A stretch of 64,000 nt of DNA from Aschersonia sp. MBC 622 (taxonomy: Eukaryota; Ascomycota; Sordariomycetes; Hypocreales; Clavicipitaceae). Location: contig JARJPL010000047.1 in the NCBI GenBank assembly GCA_030782805.1, forward strand, positions 99,659-163,658, in the 5' to 3' direction. This document shows, piece after piece, positions 45,070 through 55,603 of the stretch (its first letter is position 1; each line of letters begins with the position of its first letter). The notes below the pieces were generated by a model. The model searched no databases. It was not told the origin of the DNA and worked only from the letters and a program-made list of their open reading frames with translations. Position numbers and translations under genes: made by a program.

Positions 45070-46026
45070 TCAATCGTTGCCACCAGAGTCGCTAGCAGTG
45101 TCAACGCCATCAGCCTCGCCCCCAGCCGCCACCTTCTTTTCCTTCTCCTTGGCACGTTTCCTCAACTTCTTAATCCTATTCAGCCTCTTCTTCTTTTCCT
45201 TGAGGTTCTCCGCCTTTTCCGTCTGTTTCTTGGCAGCCTCATCCGCTGTCTGCGCCTCTTTCTTTGTGCGCTGACGCAGCAGAATCCGCTGCTTCTTGCC
45301 TGGCCTCTTCCTCTTGGCAGCCTGTTCCGTGTCAGGCTTGTCGCCAGGCCTTGCCTTGCGAGTCGCGCTCGTTGTGATTACCCTCCACGGCATCGTCATG
45401 CCCCATGACGGTCGCGTAGACCACTGCACAATCGTATCCGCCGTGACAGCCGCGTACCTGTACTGCTCCTTCTCCATGGCCGACGGTGCCTTTGCCACGT
45501 AGTATGAGCAAGGCCGTCGCCGAAGAAATGCGCCGTCACCCAGAGGTTCATTTTCGTCCTCCAGAATCACCTTGGCAGGCTTATTTGTGCCGCCGGGGCC
45601 GGCTGTGCTGAAAAGATTGAATTCGTAGCCTTGTTCTGCGGCGTGCTTGTCATCCTCGACTTGAGCGACGTTCATCATTTGCTCAGGTAAGTCGGCATTA
45701 TTTGGCAGTCGCTCTGAGGGTGCAGAAGGCTCGTCGTCGTCGTCCAAACCCAGCGCCGCGGCAATCTGGGCTCTCACTCGGGCTTGCATCGCCTCATCGT
45801 GGCCAATTGTATCGTATAAATCTGCGTCAGAGTCTCCCAAGTCTTCGCGTCGAACTCTGCGATCGACAAAGGTCAGCAAGGCGTCTTGTATTCTTTTGCT
45901 TTGCATCTTGAGAACAGCAAGCGCGCGTTTCACATTCGCGTGCTTTAGTGGCCAGTTTCGGAAATGCGCAATATCGTGGGCAGGAAACAGCTAGTCTTAC
46001 CTCTTTGCCTCTGGTACTTCAAACAT
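45070..46026 (-). CDS. Fungal DUF2011 protein
   Basis: Two exons, 46001-46026 and 45070-45856; 270 residues. Exon 1 is only 26 bases (MFEVPEAK plus part of Arg) and easily missed; its GTAAGA donor joins the acceptor at 45857 to give MFEVPEAKRVRREDL, the conserved start of the family. Central motifs typical of DUF2011 follow: YEFNLFSTAG, RRRPCSYYVAKAPS, RYAAVTADTIVQWS and WGMTMPWRVI. The C-terminus is a long Lys/Arg-rich helix (KKKRLNRIKKLRKRAKEKEKK), suggesting a nuclear or nucleolar, RNA-associated protein. Function in the family is unknown. A model starting in the larger open frame (ATG at 45906) would replace the conserved N-terminus with unrelated residues, so I prefer the spliced one. 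Confidence 0.85.
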
Positions 46027-47424
46027 TGCACTTCGAAGACTCAGCTTGCTAAGAGGGTTGTGTGGTGGGAGGGTCGAGGATGCCGGGTGAACGGTGGCAG
46101 GATGGCGTGGCACTTGCTCCGGTCGTCGAATGCGAGCGCGCGGGTGCTGGATCACGAGAATTTCGGTTGGGAGATAGGGCCTTTTTTCGAAATTGATTTT
46201 GTAGCGATAGTGATGCGCTCAATGGGAGAAGCGCGGGCTGAAATGAGCTGTCGCAGAAGATGCAGAGGTGTCGGCGAGCGTGGTCTCGCAACTTTTTTGG
46301 TGTCTCGCCCCACTAACCCGTCACTTTCTCTTGAAGCCTCGACGGGCGCAAAGTATGACCATCTCACAGATAAGTTTCCTGAAAGAAGAAGAAGAAAAAT
46401 TAAGTCGTGTGTATGATTTCGAAAAAACTAATATGTCTAGAAAATAAAAGAGCTGCTTGTTTTCTCTTTTCTACTTCATCTCTGAACCAGATCTTATCGT
46501 CTTTGCCACCTTCTTCCCGGGGGGTCCTGTCTCGACAACTTGCTAACTAAGAGCAAGCAAAGCTCGACTTCGCATTTAAATGAAATTTTGGACCCTCAGA
46601 TACTATAAAACCAGATATTTATCTCTTTGCCAAATTTTCAATCACCCAAATGTTGCAATATTCACCGTAAGCGCCTAATCACATATCCCAGCTGACAATG
46701 CTTGCTTACTGCAACGCCCAGACTTTATCAAATCGATATTCAGAGGCTCATCAACAAGCTTAAAACAACAAGCAGGGAGCTGAAATCACGTGTGCTACTA
46801 CAAATGCGTAATCCAAGTCATTGTTTGCGTCAAACGACAGCTGAAAGGTGTGTAGGTGCGCCACGGAACTACTCGTCGTCACTATCGCTAGCAAGCAAAA
46901 GCCCCAATTACGACGGAATTTCAGGATGTCATCTATTCAAACAAAAACCTATGAGAGTTACACTCTTGCCAAGGAAATGGCCAGGTCTCGCCCGAAGGCA
47001 CCCTAGTCGTTTCAGTCTCCGTACAATCGGAAATCGGGCGGCGCCTTCCGTCCGTCAGCTCGAGTCGTCGTGATTAGATCGGGATTTGTGGAGCAGCCTG
47101 CACCAGAGCGCAGCAGCCACGGATCAGCATGCCGAATTTTTCACAAGGCCACAATATTCTTGCTCGGGATACATATTCATGATGAGTAATGAAAAGTTTG
47201 AAAACAGGCCAGAAACGCGGGTGACGATTGCAAGACCCAGTTGGGGGCCAAAAAGCAACGCTATAGTTGCTGTGTAGCATTGCATCTTGAAAGAAAGCCA
47301 CCCCCCTCCCCCTCATTTGGCCCGCCACCATGTGGGCATTTGCATGATTCTTTTACTGGTATTTGGGACCAATGTCGCTTTCGTTATTGGTATAAGCTGT
47401 ATAATATAATTGGACATGTCAACC

Positions 47425-47590
47425 CGCAAAAAGAAAAAAAACAAGAAGAAGGAAAATGAGAAAAAAGAAAACAAGTAGAAGAATACGAAAGATGGAAAGA
47501 TGGAAAAAGGAAGGAAAAAAAGAAGAAAAGGAAAAGAAAAAGGGAAAGAAAAAGGAAAGGGAAAAAGAAAAGGAGAAAACAAGGCAAATG
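47425..47590 (+). repeat. 165-base purine tract
   Basis: Almost pure A and G on the plus strand (units like GAAAAGGAAAAG and GGAAAGAAAAAGG), broken by few pyrimidines. On the minus strand it reads as a CT-rich tract. It can adopt triplex structures and may exclude nucleosomes. No promoter lies close by on the minus strand. Confidence 0.85.
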
Positions 47591-47666
47591 GCTCGGAAAA
47601 CCAAACTAGGAAATGGGGCGGCGGACAGACCCAGCGCGCGTGCAGTGTAACCTTTGCCACAAAGGT

Positions 47667-47722
47667 TACTCCGTACGGAATAAACAAGCATACAATACGG
47701 AGTATAGCATCACACGGAGTAC
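47667..47722. repeat. Cluster of TACGGAGTA-type motifs
   Basis: Three copies within 56 bases: TACTCCGTACGGA at 47667 (itself palindromic), ATACGGAGTAT at 47695 and ACACGGAGTAC at 47714. Single copies also occur near 13262 and 50938. The motif is seen often in ascomycete genomes; its meaning is not settled. Confidence 0.6.
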
Positions 47723-48481
47723 CCTATTCATCAGTGAGCGAGGCGAGTGAGGGTTGCCAGTTGGAGACGTTAGTAGCTGTGGCCCATCTTGTCCTTGAAG
47801 GGAATACTAACCGGTTTTGATGAAAATCAAAAGGTACAGTTGCGAAATGGCGCATCCACTGGATGTTATCTCCAGCGCTTTATGCGACGCTTCAAGATGG
47901 CGTTTTGTTACTGCGCTGACTGACTGGTATCAGTCAATCAGCGTTACCATGACCTCGATGCGAAGAAGACGAAACGTGTGTATTCATGAAGAAAATTGTG
48001 TGCAGTATTGTATGTAGTGGAGCAGAAATTCACATCATTGCCAACCAACTCCGGATATAAGAAAAAACGAAAGCCTCCCTTCGGTACTCCCAAAACAATC
48101 CTGCCCGTATGCTGTCCTTGTTGTCATGTCCTTGGTCGACAGAACGTGTGGCGTGACATGTTGTAGCAGGATTCGCAGAAGATCCTCCCAAGTGTACAAT
48201 CCGCCATGGCCCAATTTAGAAGCAAACAATAATAGAGAAAAGAAAAATCAACGCATGCAATCCTCCCAATAATAATGTCTTGCGCCACATATAACTCAGA
48301 GAAAGCAAAGTCCCCGGCCGCCCAGTTCTGGTGGAACATGGAGGCATAAACCAAATCAGTCAAACTTTCCCACACAAAAGGCAGTCATGCTTATACATGA
48401 AGCAACCTAGTAATGAAGTTGTTGAAGCGATAAAGTAGAGCTTCAGGCTAACAGTCCACCCACGTGGATCGGAACCAATTC

Positions 48482-50397
48482 CTAATTGGCACTCCACGAA
48501 TAGTTGCTCATCGACTCAAAGGCACCTTTAGCGCCAGGTTGATAGAGAGCATTAGGGAGGGTGCTTTCCTGCTTCGCAGACCGATCAAAGGCATACGGGC
48601 GATGCGCGGCACTGTTGCCAGGATGGCTGGAATAGCTCATGTTCGTGTTGGGCTCTGCCGCGCTGGGCGTCCAAGTACCGCCAGATGATGGGTAGTAGTC
48701 TCGTTGAGTAGCGGCAGGTGTGCTATCGGAGGTGTAACCCATAGTACCAGCATCGCTAGCGATAGAGGCGCGATAAGTTGAATAGCGGTAGTCAGAGGCA
48801 CTATCTGAGGCGGAGATGGAGCCATGCACAGACGACTGGCCATGGTGTCTGGGGCTCTTTGTCGTTCTGCCGTTGTCAATGTATCGTGGAACGTTTTCCG
48901 AAGCAAGTGCTCCGGCGGTGGGAGCATATTGCGATAGCGAGACAGGAGGTGCTAGAGAGGTGCCCAGAGGGAGTTCCGAGCCGTCACTCGCAAAAGCAGA
49001 GGCACTTGCCATGCCCATCGTCGTCGTCGGGAGTTGGCTCAGAGAATCAGTTTGCTGGTTCCATGAAGGGTAAGAGCTGTACAATTCATTGTCAGTTTTG
49101 CGGTGAGTTTGTGAGCAAAAGTCTACTAACTTGGACCGCAGAGCAGCCGGCTGGCCAGCCGTGGATTTCGGCGGGCTGAATGTAAAGCCAGATCGGGGGA
49201 CCTGCATGTCTATGCTTCCTCCCCGCTTGATTTCCGATTTGGTAGAAAGCGCACTAGCAATGACACCTACGCCAGTCTCAACCAGAGCCTGGCCCCGAGA
49301 ACCGGCGCTTGATCCAAGTAGAGGAATCTCCTTGCGGGCCTGGAAGTTGCGCGGGCTGCGGCCGCGAACAACAATCGGTGAGGTGATGGACTCGGTCAAT
49401 ACCACCTTGCTATTGTCAGCAAGAGTGCCGTGGACCTTGAGGTGCAAGACAAAGTGCTGTTGCAGCTCTTTGCGGCGGCCATTGTTGGCAGTGGCACTGT
49501 TTCCGTCTCGTCAGCGAATAGTCGTCTTTACAGGCAAGGAATCATAGCTCACATTCGGAACTGGAGACGGCGCCAGCCGACGGGATATACAGCATATTCG
49601 CCATCAGAGTTGGGGCTGCTATCCTGAAAGGGGATCAAAGGCAGAGCCGGAGGCTCCTGATCAGGGTTCTGCGTCTGTTCGGGCGAGTTGGGTGGCGGTG
49701 TCTTCCAGGGAATTACAATGAGGCGAACAGGGTTGCCATCGACAGATTCGATTGCAGAGATGGTAACTTCCATGTTGCTCACGGGTACAGTCTCGTTGGT
49801 CTCGTTGACCACCGAAATAGGGCCTCTCGGCGTGACAAAAGAGCCGCTGATCTGGAAGAGGTTGCGTCGGTAACAAGTAAGCTCAGGTTGAAGTGCGCCG
49901 CCGTCGCTGGGATTAGAGGGCATCTCCGAGAGAAAGAACATTCCGTGCAGTTGAGCGGAAAGCTCAAGCTGCTGCACGCGGCCATGCTGATCAACCACAG
50001 TGCTCTTTTCTTGGGAGCGGCGGAAGGCGAGAAGCTTGTGGTCTTGGCTGACTGTGAGTCTGGAGGTATCGTCACGAAGATCCTGGACAATCTCTTGATA
50101 AGGCTGAGGTTCGGTCTGGGAAAACGATCTTTTCAGAGGAGGGTAATTTTGATGCGAGGAGAGCGGTGCAGGCTGAGGTCGATCAAAACTAGATCCCTCG
50201 TCCTGTGAGTAGCGGCCATATGGGTAGTGGTCCTGGCCAGCACGAGGTCGAACGCCAGAGGAAGAGAAGGTTGCGTCTATGGAACTGCCGAGGCGTGCAG
50301 AAATCTGCGAGGCACCGTAGTTGGGCCAGACATTTGCGTGAGGGGCATCTCCCCTCAAGTCAGTCATAGTTGGAGGATATGCTGTCGCGGTCATCAT
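48482..50397 (-). CDS. vib-1: NDT80/PhoG-fold transcription factor VIB-1 / XprG
   Basis: Three exons, 49553-50397, 49131-49496, 48482-49075; 601 residues starting MMTATAYPPTMTDLRGDAP. It is orthologous to Neurospora VIB-1 and Aspergillus XprG, p53-like (Ig-fold) regulators that drive extracellular protease and heterokaryon-incompatibility genes and the carbon-starvation response. The NDT80 DNA-binding domain (about 105-330) is intact: DHKLLAFRRSQEKSTVVDQ, LSAQLHGMFFLSEM, ELTCYRRNLFQISG, VRLIVIPWKTPPPNSPE, GEYAVYPVGWRRLQFRIATA, ELQQHFVLHLKVHGTL and SPIVVRGRSPRNFQARKEIP. The C-terminal 250 residues are Ser/Thr/Tyr-rich and probably form the activation region. Intron 2 (54 bases) is a multiple of three without a stop, so retention would insert 18 residues (frame stays open). 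Splicing restores RSNSYPSW, as in orthologues. Confidence 0.94.
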
Positions 50398-51023
50398 TGG
50401 CGCATTCTCGAACGGGATGTAAACGAGGTTTGCGAAGCCGCCTCGAGAGACGAGAGTCTACTAAAATGCAGAGAGGAGAGGCAAAGAAACAGAGGCTCAA
50501 GTGTTGGCTGCGTAGAGGGAACAAGTTATACAACTGGCGTTGCAGAGGAGCCAAGCAGATGCAAGAAAGATGTATGTAATGATGAAGAAAGCAATGAAGA
50601 CAAGGAAGGGGGAAGTTGGGGGCGAAGAGGATGGTCTTGTATACTTGTAGAATCTCGCTGCATGAATGGAGCCCGATGGGACCCCAGTGCAAGAGCAACG
50701 ACAGACGGCAGATGGTGAAGGGGCGTGTCCAACAAAAAGGCCGGCAGTGTGCCCGTGTGGCGGAGATCGAGGTTGGGGGGGACCGTCTTGACGCCCAGGA
50801 ACGGGAGCTAATAAACTCTCTACCAGGCCAGTCGCTCTAATCAGAGCAGACAAGTCTGGTGGCTCTCAATGGAACCCCCTTGTCCGTTTAGTCGGTGGGG
50901 GAGACCATGGCGGCCAACTGTGTACTTTTGTTCGAACGGAGTACAATGCTGCAGAGTACCCCTACAAGCACACCACCCATACCCGTCCTGGGTACAGGGT
51001 GCAACAGGTTCGAAAAGTCAGAC

Positions 51024-51047
51024 GGGGGGTGGGAAGGGGGTGTGGTG
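51024..51047 (+). other. G-run cluster, possible G-quadruplex
   Basis: Four G-runs in 24 bases (GGGGGG, GGG, GGGGG, GG) with one- to two-base loops; only three runs reach three Gs as separate tracts, but the first is long enough to supply two. Upstream of vib-1, on the strand opposite the gene. Confidence 0.45.
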
Positions 51048-54000
51048 GAGGCAGATCTCGTGCTTTACCGGCCACGATGGTAATTAGGCCATGAAGGGAT
51101 AATTGGGCCTTGCAGGCAGAGCGGCGAGCGAGGTGCGTGCAAGAATAAGTGCGGCTGGTCACGACTTCTCAGAGGCCAAGCTGCTGCTCATTTGAAGACA
51201 CCCCGTCTTAGAGACACAACTCGGCCGAAGCGATAGGCGGCGCATGAATCCATGCCGGCGTGAATGTCGGTGAAACCCAGACAGGTTTCTGCCATCAGTT
51301 TTTCCAATACTAGCAATTTAGCTTTGGGCTGCTTGTAATGAGATTCAACGTTGGGGTGAGCGACATAGTTGACAGGTTACTGAACAACGGGCCAGGTGGC
51401 TCCAGTTCAACGCTGCTTTCTCGGCCAGGCTGAATTGCACAAAATGAGCGCGAGCAAGAAGAAGGAGGAGGCGAGTGGACTGTGGTGGGCTACCTTGATT
51501 TGGGCCGATGAATACTCGTAGTCACTCTGGGGGAGGGGTGCGTCGTCGGCACGCCCCCCCCTGTGGCAAGCGATATCTGTGATGTTCCGCGGGGACTTGA
51601 CCTCTCATGGTCACACTCTCTGGGTGCTAGAACAGCGCCTATCTCAAGGTGGCTTTGGGGCAGTCTTGAGGAGACCATGGTGAAAAGAGCCACAATTAAC
51701 GCTGTCGGGCTAATAAGAGGAACAAACTAATCGCTCCAGATGGTGCCCAAGCCATAGCCGGGGCCTGTGGATATCATTAAATGGGGGCAGGACTAAGATA
51801 TGAGCGCACTGTGCGAGATGAGAAGGGGATGGGTGTGCTGGGTGTGCTTGTACCGAGCTACCCTAGGCCAGCCTCCTTGGTTGTGAACATCTTGGGAAGT
51901 GACCAGCTCACTACTCACCGGAGATTTGGGCGGATCTCGCAAAGGAAAAGAGCATGCCATAACACTGTTGCCTACTAATCGAGAATTGCGAATTGAGGCG
52001 GTGCGAAAACTGCAAGGTAGACGACGGTACTGCTTCGTTGCTTTCTGAAAAGGGCGCACGTTTGGCTGCTTGGTAGCGTTGGCGCAACGGGTCTACACTG
52101 GAGGTGACGGGAGAGGCGCAGCTAACTAGCATGCTAGAGCTAGTCCCTGCACACGAGGTCCTGGTGCACGAAGAATAGAACTCCTGCGGGATAACCTGCG
52201 GCCATCGGAGTGGCGATGCGTGAACGTCTTGACGGTGAGATGACCGATCCACCGCGGCGCCGGATGATTTTGAGTGCCATGGATCGACCTGCCTTGTCGG
52301 CTGGTGAGCCGACCGCAACGCTCGTATGAGGAAATGGCAAGTAATGGGAGGACACTGGTCGTGTTCATCAGTCAGGCGGTGGTCGAAAAGGGTGTCAGAT
52401 GGTTTGTATGCTAAGAAAAGCACCATAGCGAAAGGAGCTGGCGCTATTGCAAATGTGGGCGGACTGGATGGTGGAGACTCTGGAGAGCAGTGGCGGCATT
52501 TCACTAAAAGGACTGACAGACTGCTGCGGAGCAGAGGCGGCGCTTCAACGCCACGGGTCTTGTTGTCTGGCGTAAAATAGCTGCTATCGCTCTTCATTGG
52601 TGTGTTGGTGTGCACCATGACAAGTCCGGAATGCCGAGCCACGGCATTCAAGCATCTATTTTTGGGGCATGGTACAGATATCGGGGGGGAATACCATCGC
52701 TAGCGACCAGTCAGGCCTGTGATTAGCGAAAGCGGTTTGTCGTGACATGGTGTGCCACATGGTGTCATGCTTCTTCTTCGTCTGAAGCAGAAATCGCCAA
52801 GTTGACCGGTCGTTTTGTTTCTCGTGTCCAGAATAAATCGCCGTAGTATCCGTAGAATTGATCAAAAGAGCAGGCCTAAGTGTCCGCTGGTTGGCGCAAC
52901 AGCTCGTCGCCGCTTGGCGCAGCTGGGGTATTAGAAGTTACCAGTAGCTAGACGTTGCCAGTAGGCGATGAATAGGGCTCTTTGTCTCAGCACTGTGCGA
53001 CTCGGTTGGCTTGCAAGCCAGTCAGAGACTCAGAGTCAACTAGTGTCTTTAGAAATTCCCACATGGAGCTGCTAGATGGTCTCTAGAGCAGTTGACCAGC
53101 AAGTCTTTGGTTTTATTGTGGATGTCAGGCAGTAAATGAAGTGCTACCAGCACACCAGTTCTCACCAGTATTTAACGGTAGACACACTGCGCGAGGTCCG
53201 ACGTGGATGGACATGCTGATAACAAGACATAATTTAGATGGGCGGAACACGCAGCATCTGGATCTGATTCCGTTCTAGTTAGCGAATGAGCTCGGACGGG
53301 GAATCAGGTCATTTTTTAACTAGGAAAAATGTCAGGGCGGCTTGGAGCATGGCACGGGAATGGTGTCTCATTTTCGCAGCCACGGGCTACTTACCGCCTG
53401 GCAACTTGGCAACTTAGCAAAGCCCAAATGTCAAGAGGGTGTTGTCACTCTCGTATCTCAGCTCGATGATGCAGATGGCGTTCCATGGCCAAACGGCTTA
53501 GCTTCAAAAAGTTTGTAGGTAATTCGATGTGGCTTTGATGTGCAACGGATTTTTCTTTCCGTCTGCGCATCAAACGGCGACGAATCTCGTTGACAGCTGC
53601 CAGTCTCAGCCACAGCAGGTGGCACATCAAGACCTGCGGACTATTACAAGTGGCTTGTGGCTTGCCGGACGGTTTGGGTAATGAAGAGGTCGTCCAAGAA
53701 AATGTCAGATTATGCGACCCCTCATTAGCCCGCACAAGCTGCCGCCATCGACGACGATACACGAGTACGTGGACGGAACTGCACCAAGACCCGCAATTAC
53801 TCAATATCATATGGGCACGCAAATCAAGGAAACAAGGAGAGTAGACAAGTTTTCGGCTCCGGGCCTAGTTACAGCACAGCAGGCTATTACACTGCACGCT
53901 CCGCGAAGACGGACGCCAAAGCCGTTAGAATTTTGCCGCACCCCACATGGCTCCGTGGATACCAGCCAAGGTATTGAAGCCGATTTGCGCAGAGAAAGGA

Positions 54001-54597
54001 GATTGAGAGAAATGGTCTGTCGCGTCAAAACGTTGAACTTCAGTACCGCCAAAGTGTCTATCCTTGCGCTCATGCACCAAGAGAGCAGGCATGGGCCTGA
54101 GAGATTGAGGACTGCAGAACTTTTGGTAGCGTCCTTTGCTAGCGTGCACATGTCTAGCCAAGCCCAGTAGCCACACAGTGATGAGGAGAGAAAGACACTG
54201 TACTGCTACCAGTGCTGCGGGACTGGTAGGCCATCAGTGCGAGAGCCGCCATCGCTATTGGGATCGCCCTTGGGGGCCGCCGCGGGCACTAACTCATTTG
54301 GCTCGCCTGCGATTCCGTGGACTATGCCGTCATGGTATTCCGGCTACGTTTGTGGGTGCTCTACGGACTAGAGAGGGGGACATTTCCGGGTCTGTGTGTC
54401 TCCTTGAATCCTTGTTGGCATCTGCACCCGAAAATGACGCTATGGCTACCGCTGCGCCTGACTCGACAGCGGTCGAGCCGCAAAGACCTATGTATCTTGA
54501 TGCTCACAAGATGCAGAGTAGTACTGGAGAGGAGATGAGGCCAGGCGACAAGGCACCTCTATGTAGGAAAGTAGACTGCATGCCGTGCACTCAGCGA

Positions 54598-54629
54598 CAG
54601 TCATTGAGCGATGCAGTCATTGAGCGATG
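54598..54629. repeat. 16-bp tandem duplication
   Basis: CAGTCATTGAGCGATG occurs twice in immediate succession without a mismatch. A recent slip or repair event in non-coding DNA. Confidence 0.85.
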
Positions 54630-55531
54630 TGCAGATGATCAACCTCACCGTGATACGGTAACCAGAAAATCTCTCATCGCAGTGCATATCGTTGCGCTTG
54701 CGGCTTCCACAGCTCAGATGCTAGCCAAGCCCTGTTCGCTGGTTAGCTTGGTCTGCGCCACGCGGTCATTGTCACTGGTCATCAATTCGAGGGCGTTGCA
54801 AAAGTGCTTGATTGCTAAAGCTTACTAGTGCAGGTGACTGAGCCAAGAAATAGAAATATGCCATCGAGAGAGCGGTGCAAGGCACATGCAACCTGTATTT
54901 GCTGATTCAACGGCTGCATCAGAGGGGCGCAACAGTCGCTTGGGGGAGCGAAAAGGGTTCCTGTGGGAGATGGTGGCTTGCACTCGCTTGGGGTCTAGTC
55001 AAGCCACACTGACCGTTACTAATGCTGATTGGGCAGTGGCTGGGAAGCCGTGGTTGCGTGGGCAAGAGGGTAGGTAATAATAAGAGGGGGACTTGGAGCG
55101 TAAGTACCTGCTGGGGGGCGGCCTGGAGCACCAGCCACTGCAGACTCGCCCGTGCGTCCACCCCTCCCTGGTTCCTCTACTGACAGCTGCCCTGTAAGGC
55201 AGGTACAAGACACAGAACTGCCTACCAGTAGCTCTGCCCGTCACACAGTGTCGCACTGTCTGCTCATCATGGATACCCTGCTGTGGCGCCACAGATTTCA
55301 CTGATACCTTCATCGTAGCCTTGCCTTGCCTCGCAGCCCACTTGCCCATCTACCCACTGTCTCCGATGACCTGTAGCATTGCTGGCGGAGCTGCTTGTTC
55401 GCCGTAAGATGGCAGGATTTCAGGGCTCTACCCATTCAAGACTCGAGTGAGGAAGAGAAATTACCCTCTGCAGCACGCCATCTCCCATGAAGAGCTCCAA
55501 GTACGGATAGCAAGCCCTAAGAGTAAGCCAA

Positions 55532-55603
55532 GGCGCCGATACCTAGGTACCTGGTACTACCTAGATAGTAGTTGTACCTACCTACCTAGGTACCTAGGCG
55601 TGC
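55532..55603. repeat. Imperfect palindrome of CCTAGGTACC units
   Basis: Left half ACCTAGGTACCTGGTA and right half CCTACCTAGGTACCTAGG are built from the self-complementary core CCTAGGTACC, around a central TACTACCTAGATAGTAG. The 72-base stretch can fold into a hairpin. Confidence 0.7.

Larger units (their letters stand above)
46027..48481. other. Intergenic, 2.5 kb
   Basis: Between the DUF2011 gene's start and the vib-1 stop. Contains the purine tract at 47425-47590 and three TACGGAGTA-type motifs at 47667-47722. No gene recognised. Confidence 0.5.

Noticed and set aside
51911..52651. 246-codon frame on the minus strand
   Set aside because: Ser/Arg/Cys-rich, no domain or codon bias, comparable frames overlap on the other strand.
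54136..54828. 230-codon frame on the plus strand
   Set aside because: Composition looks random, contains the 16-bp tandem duplication in frame by chance, no recognised motif or splice pattern.
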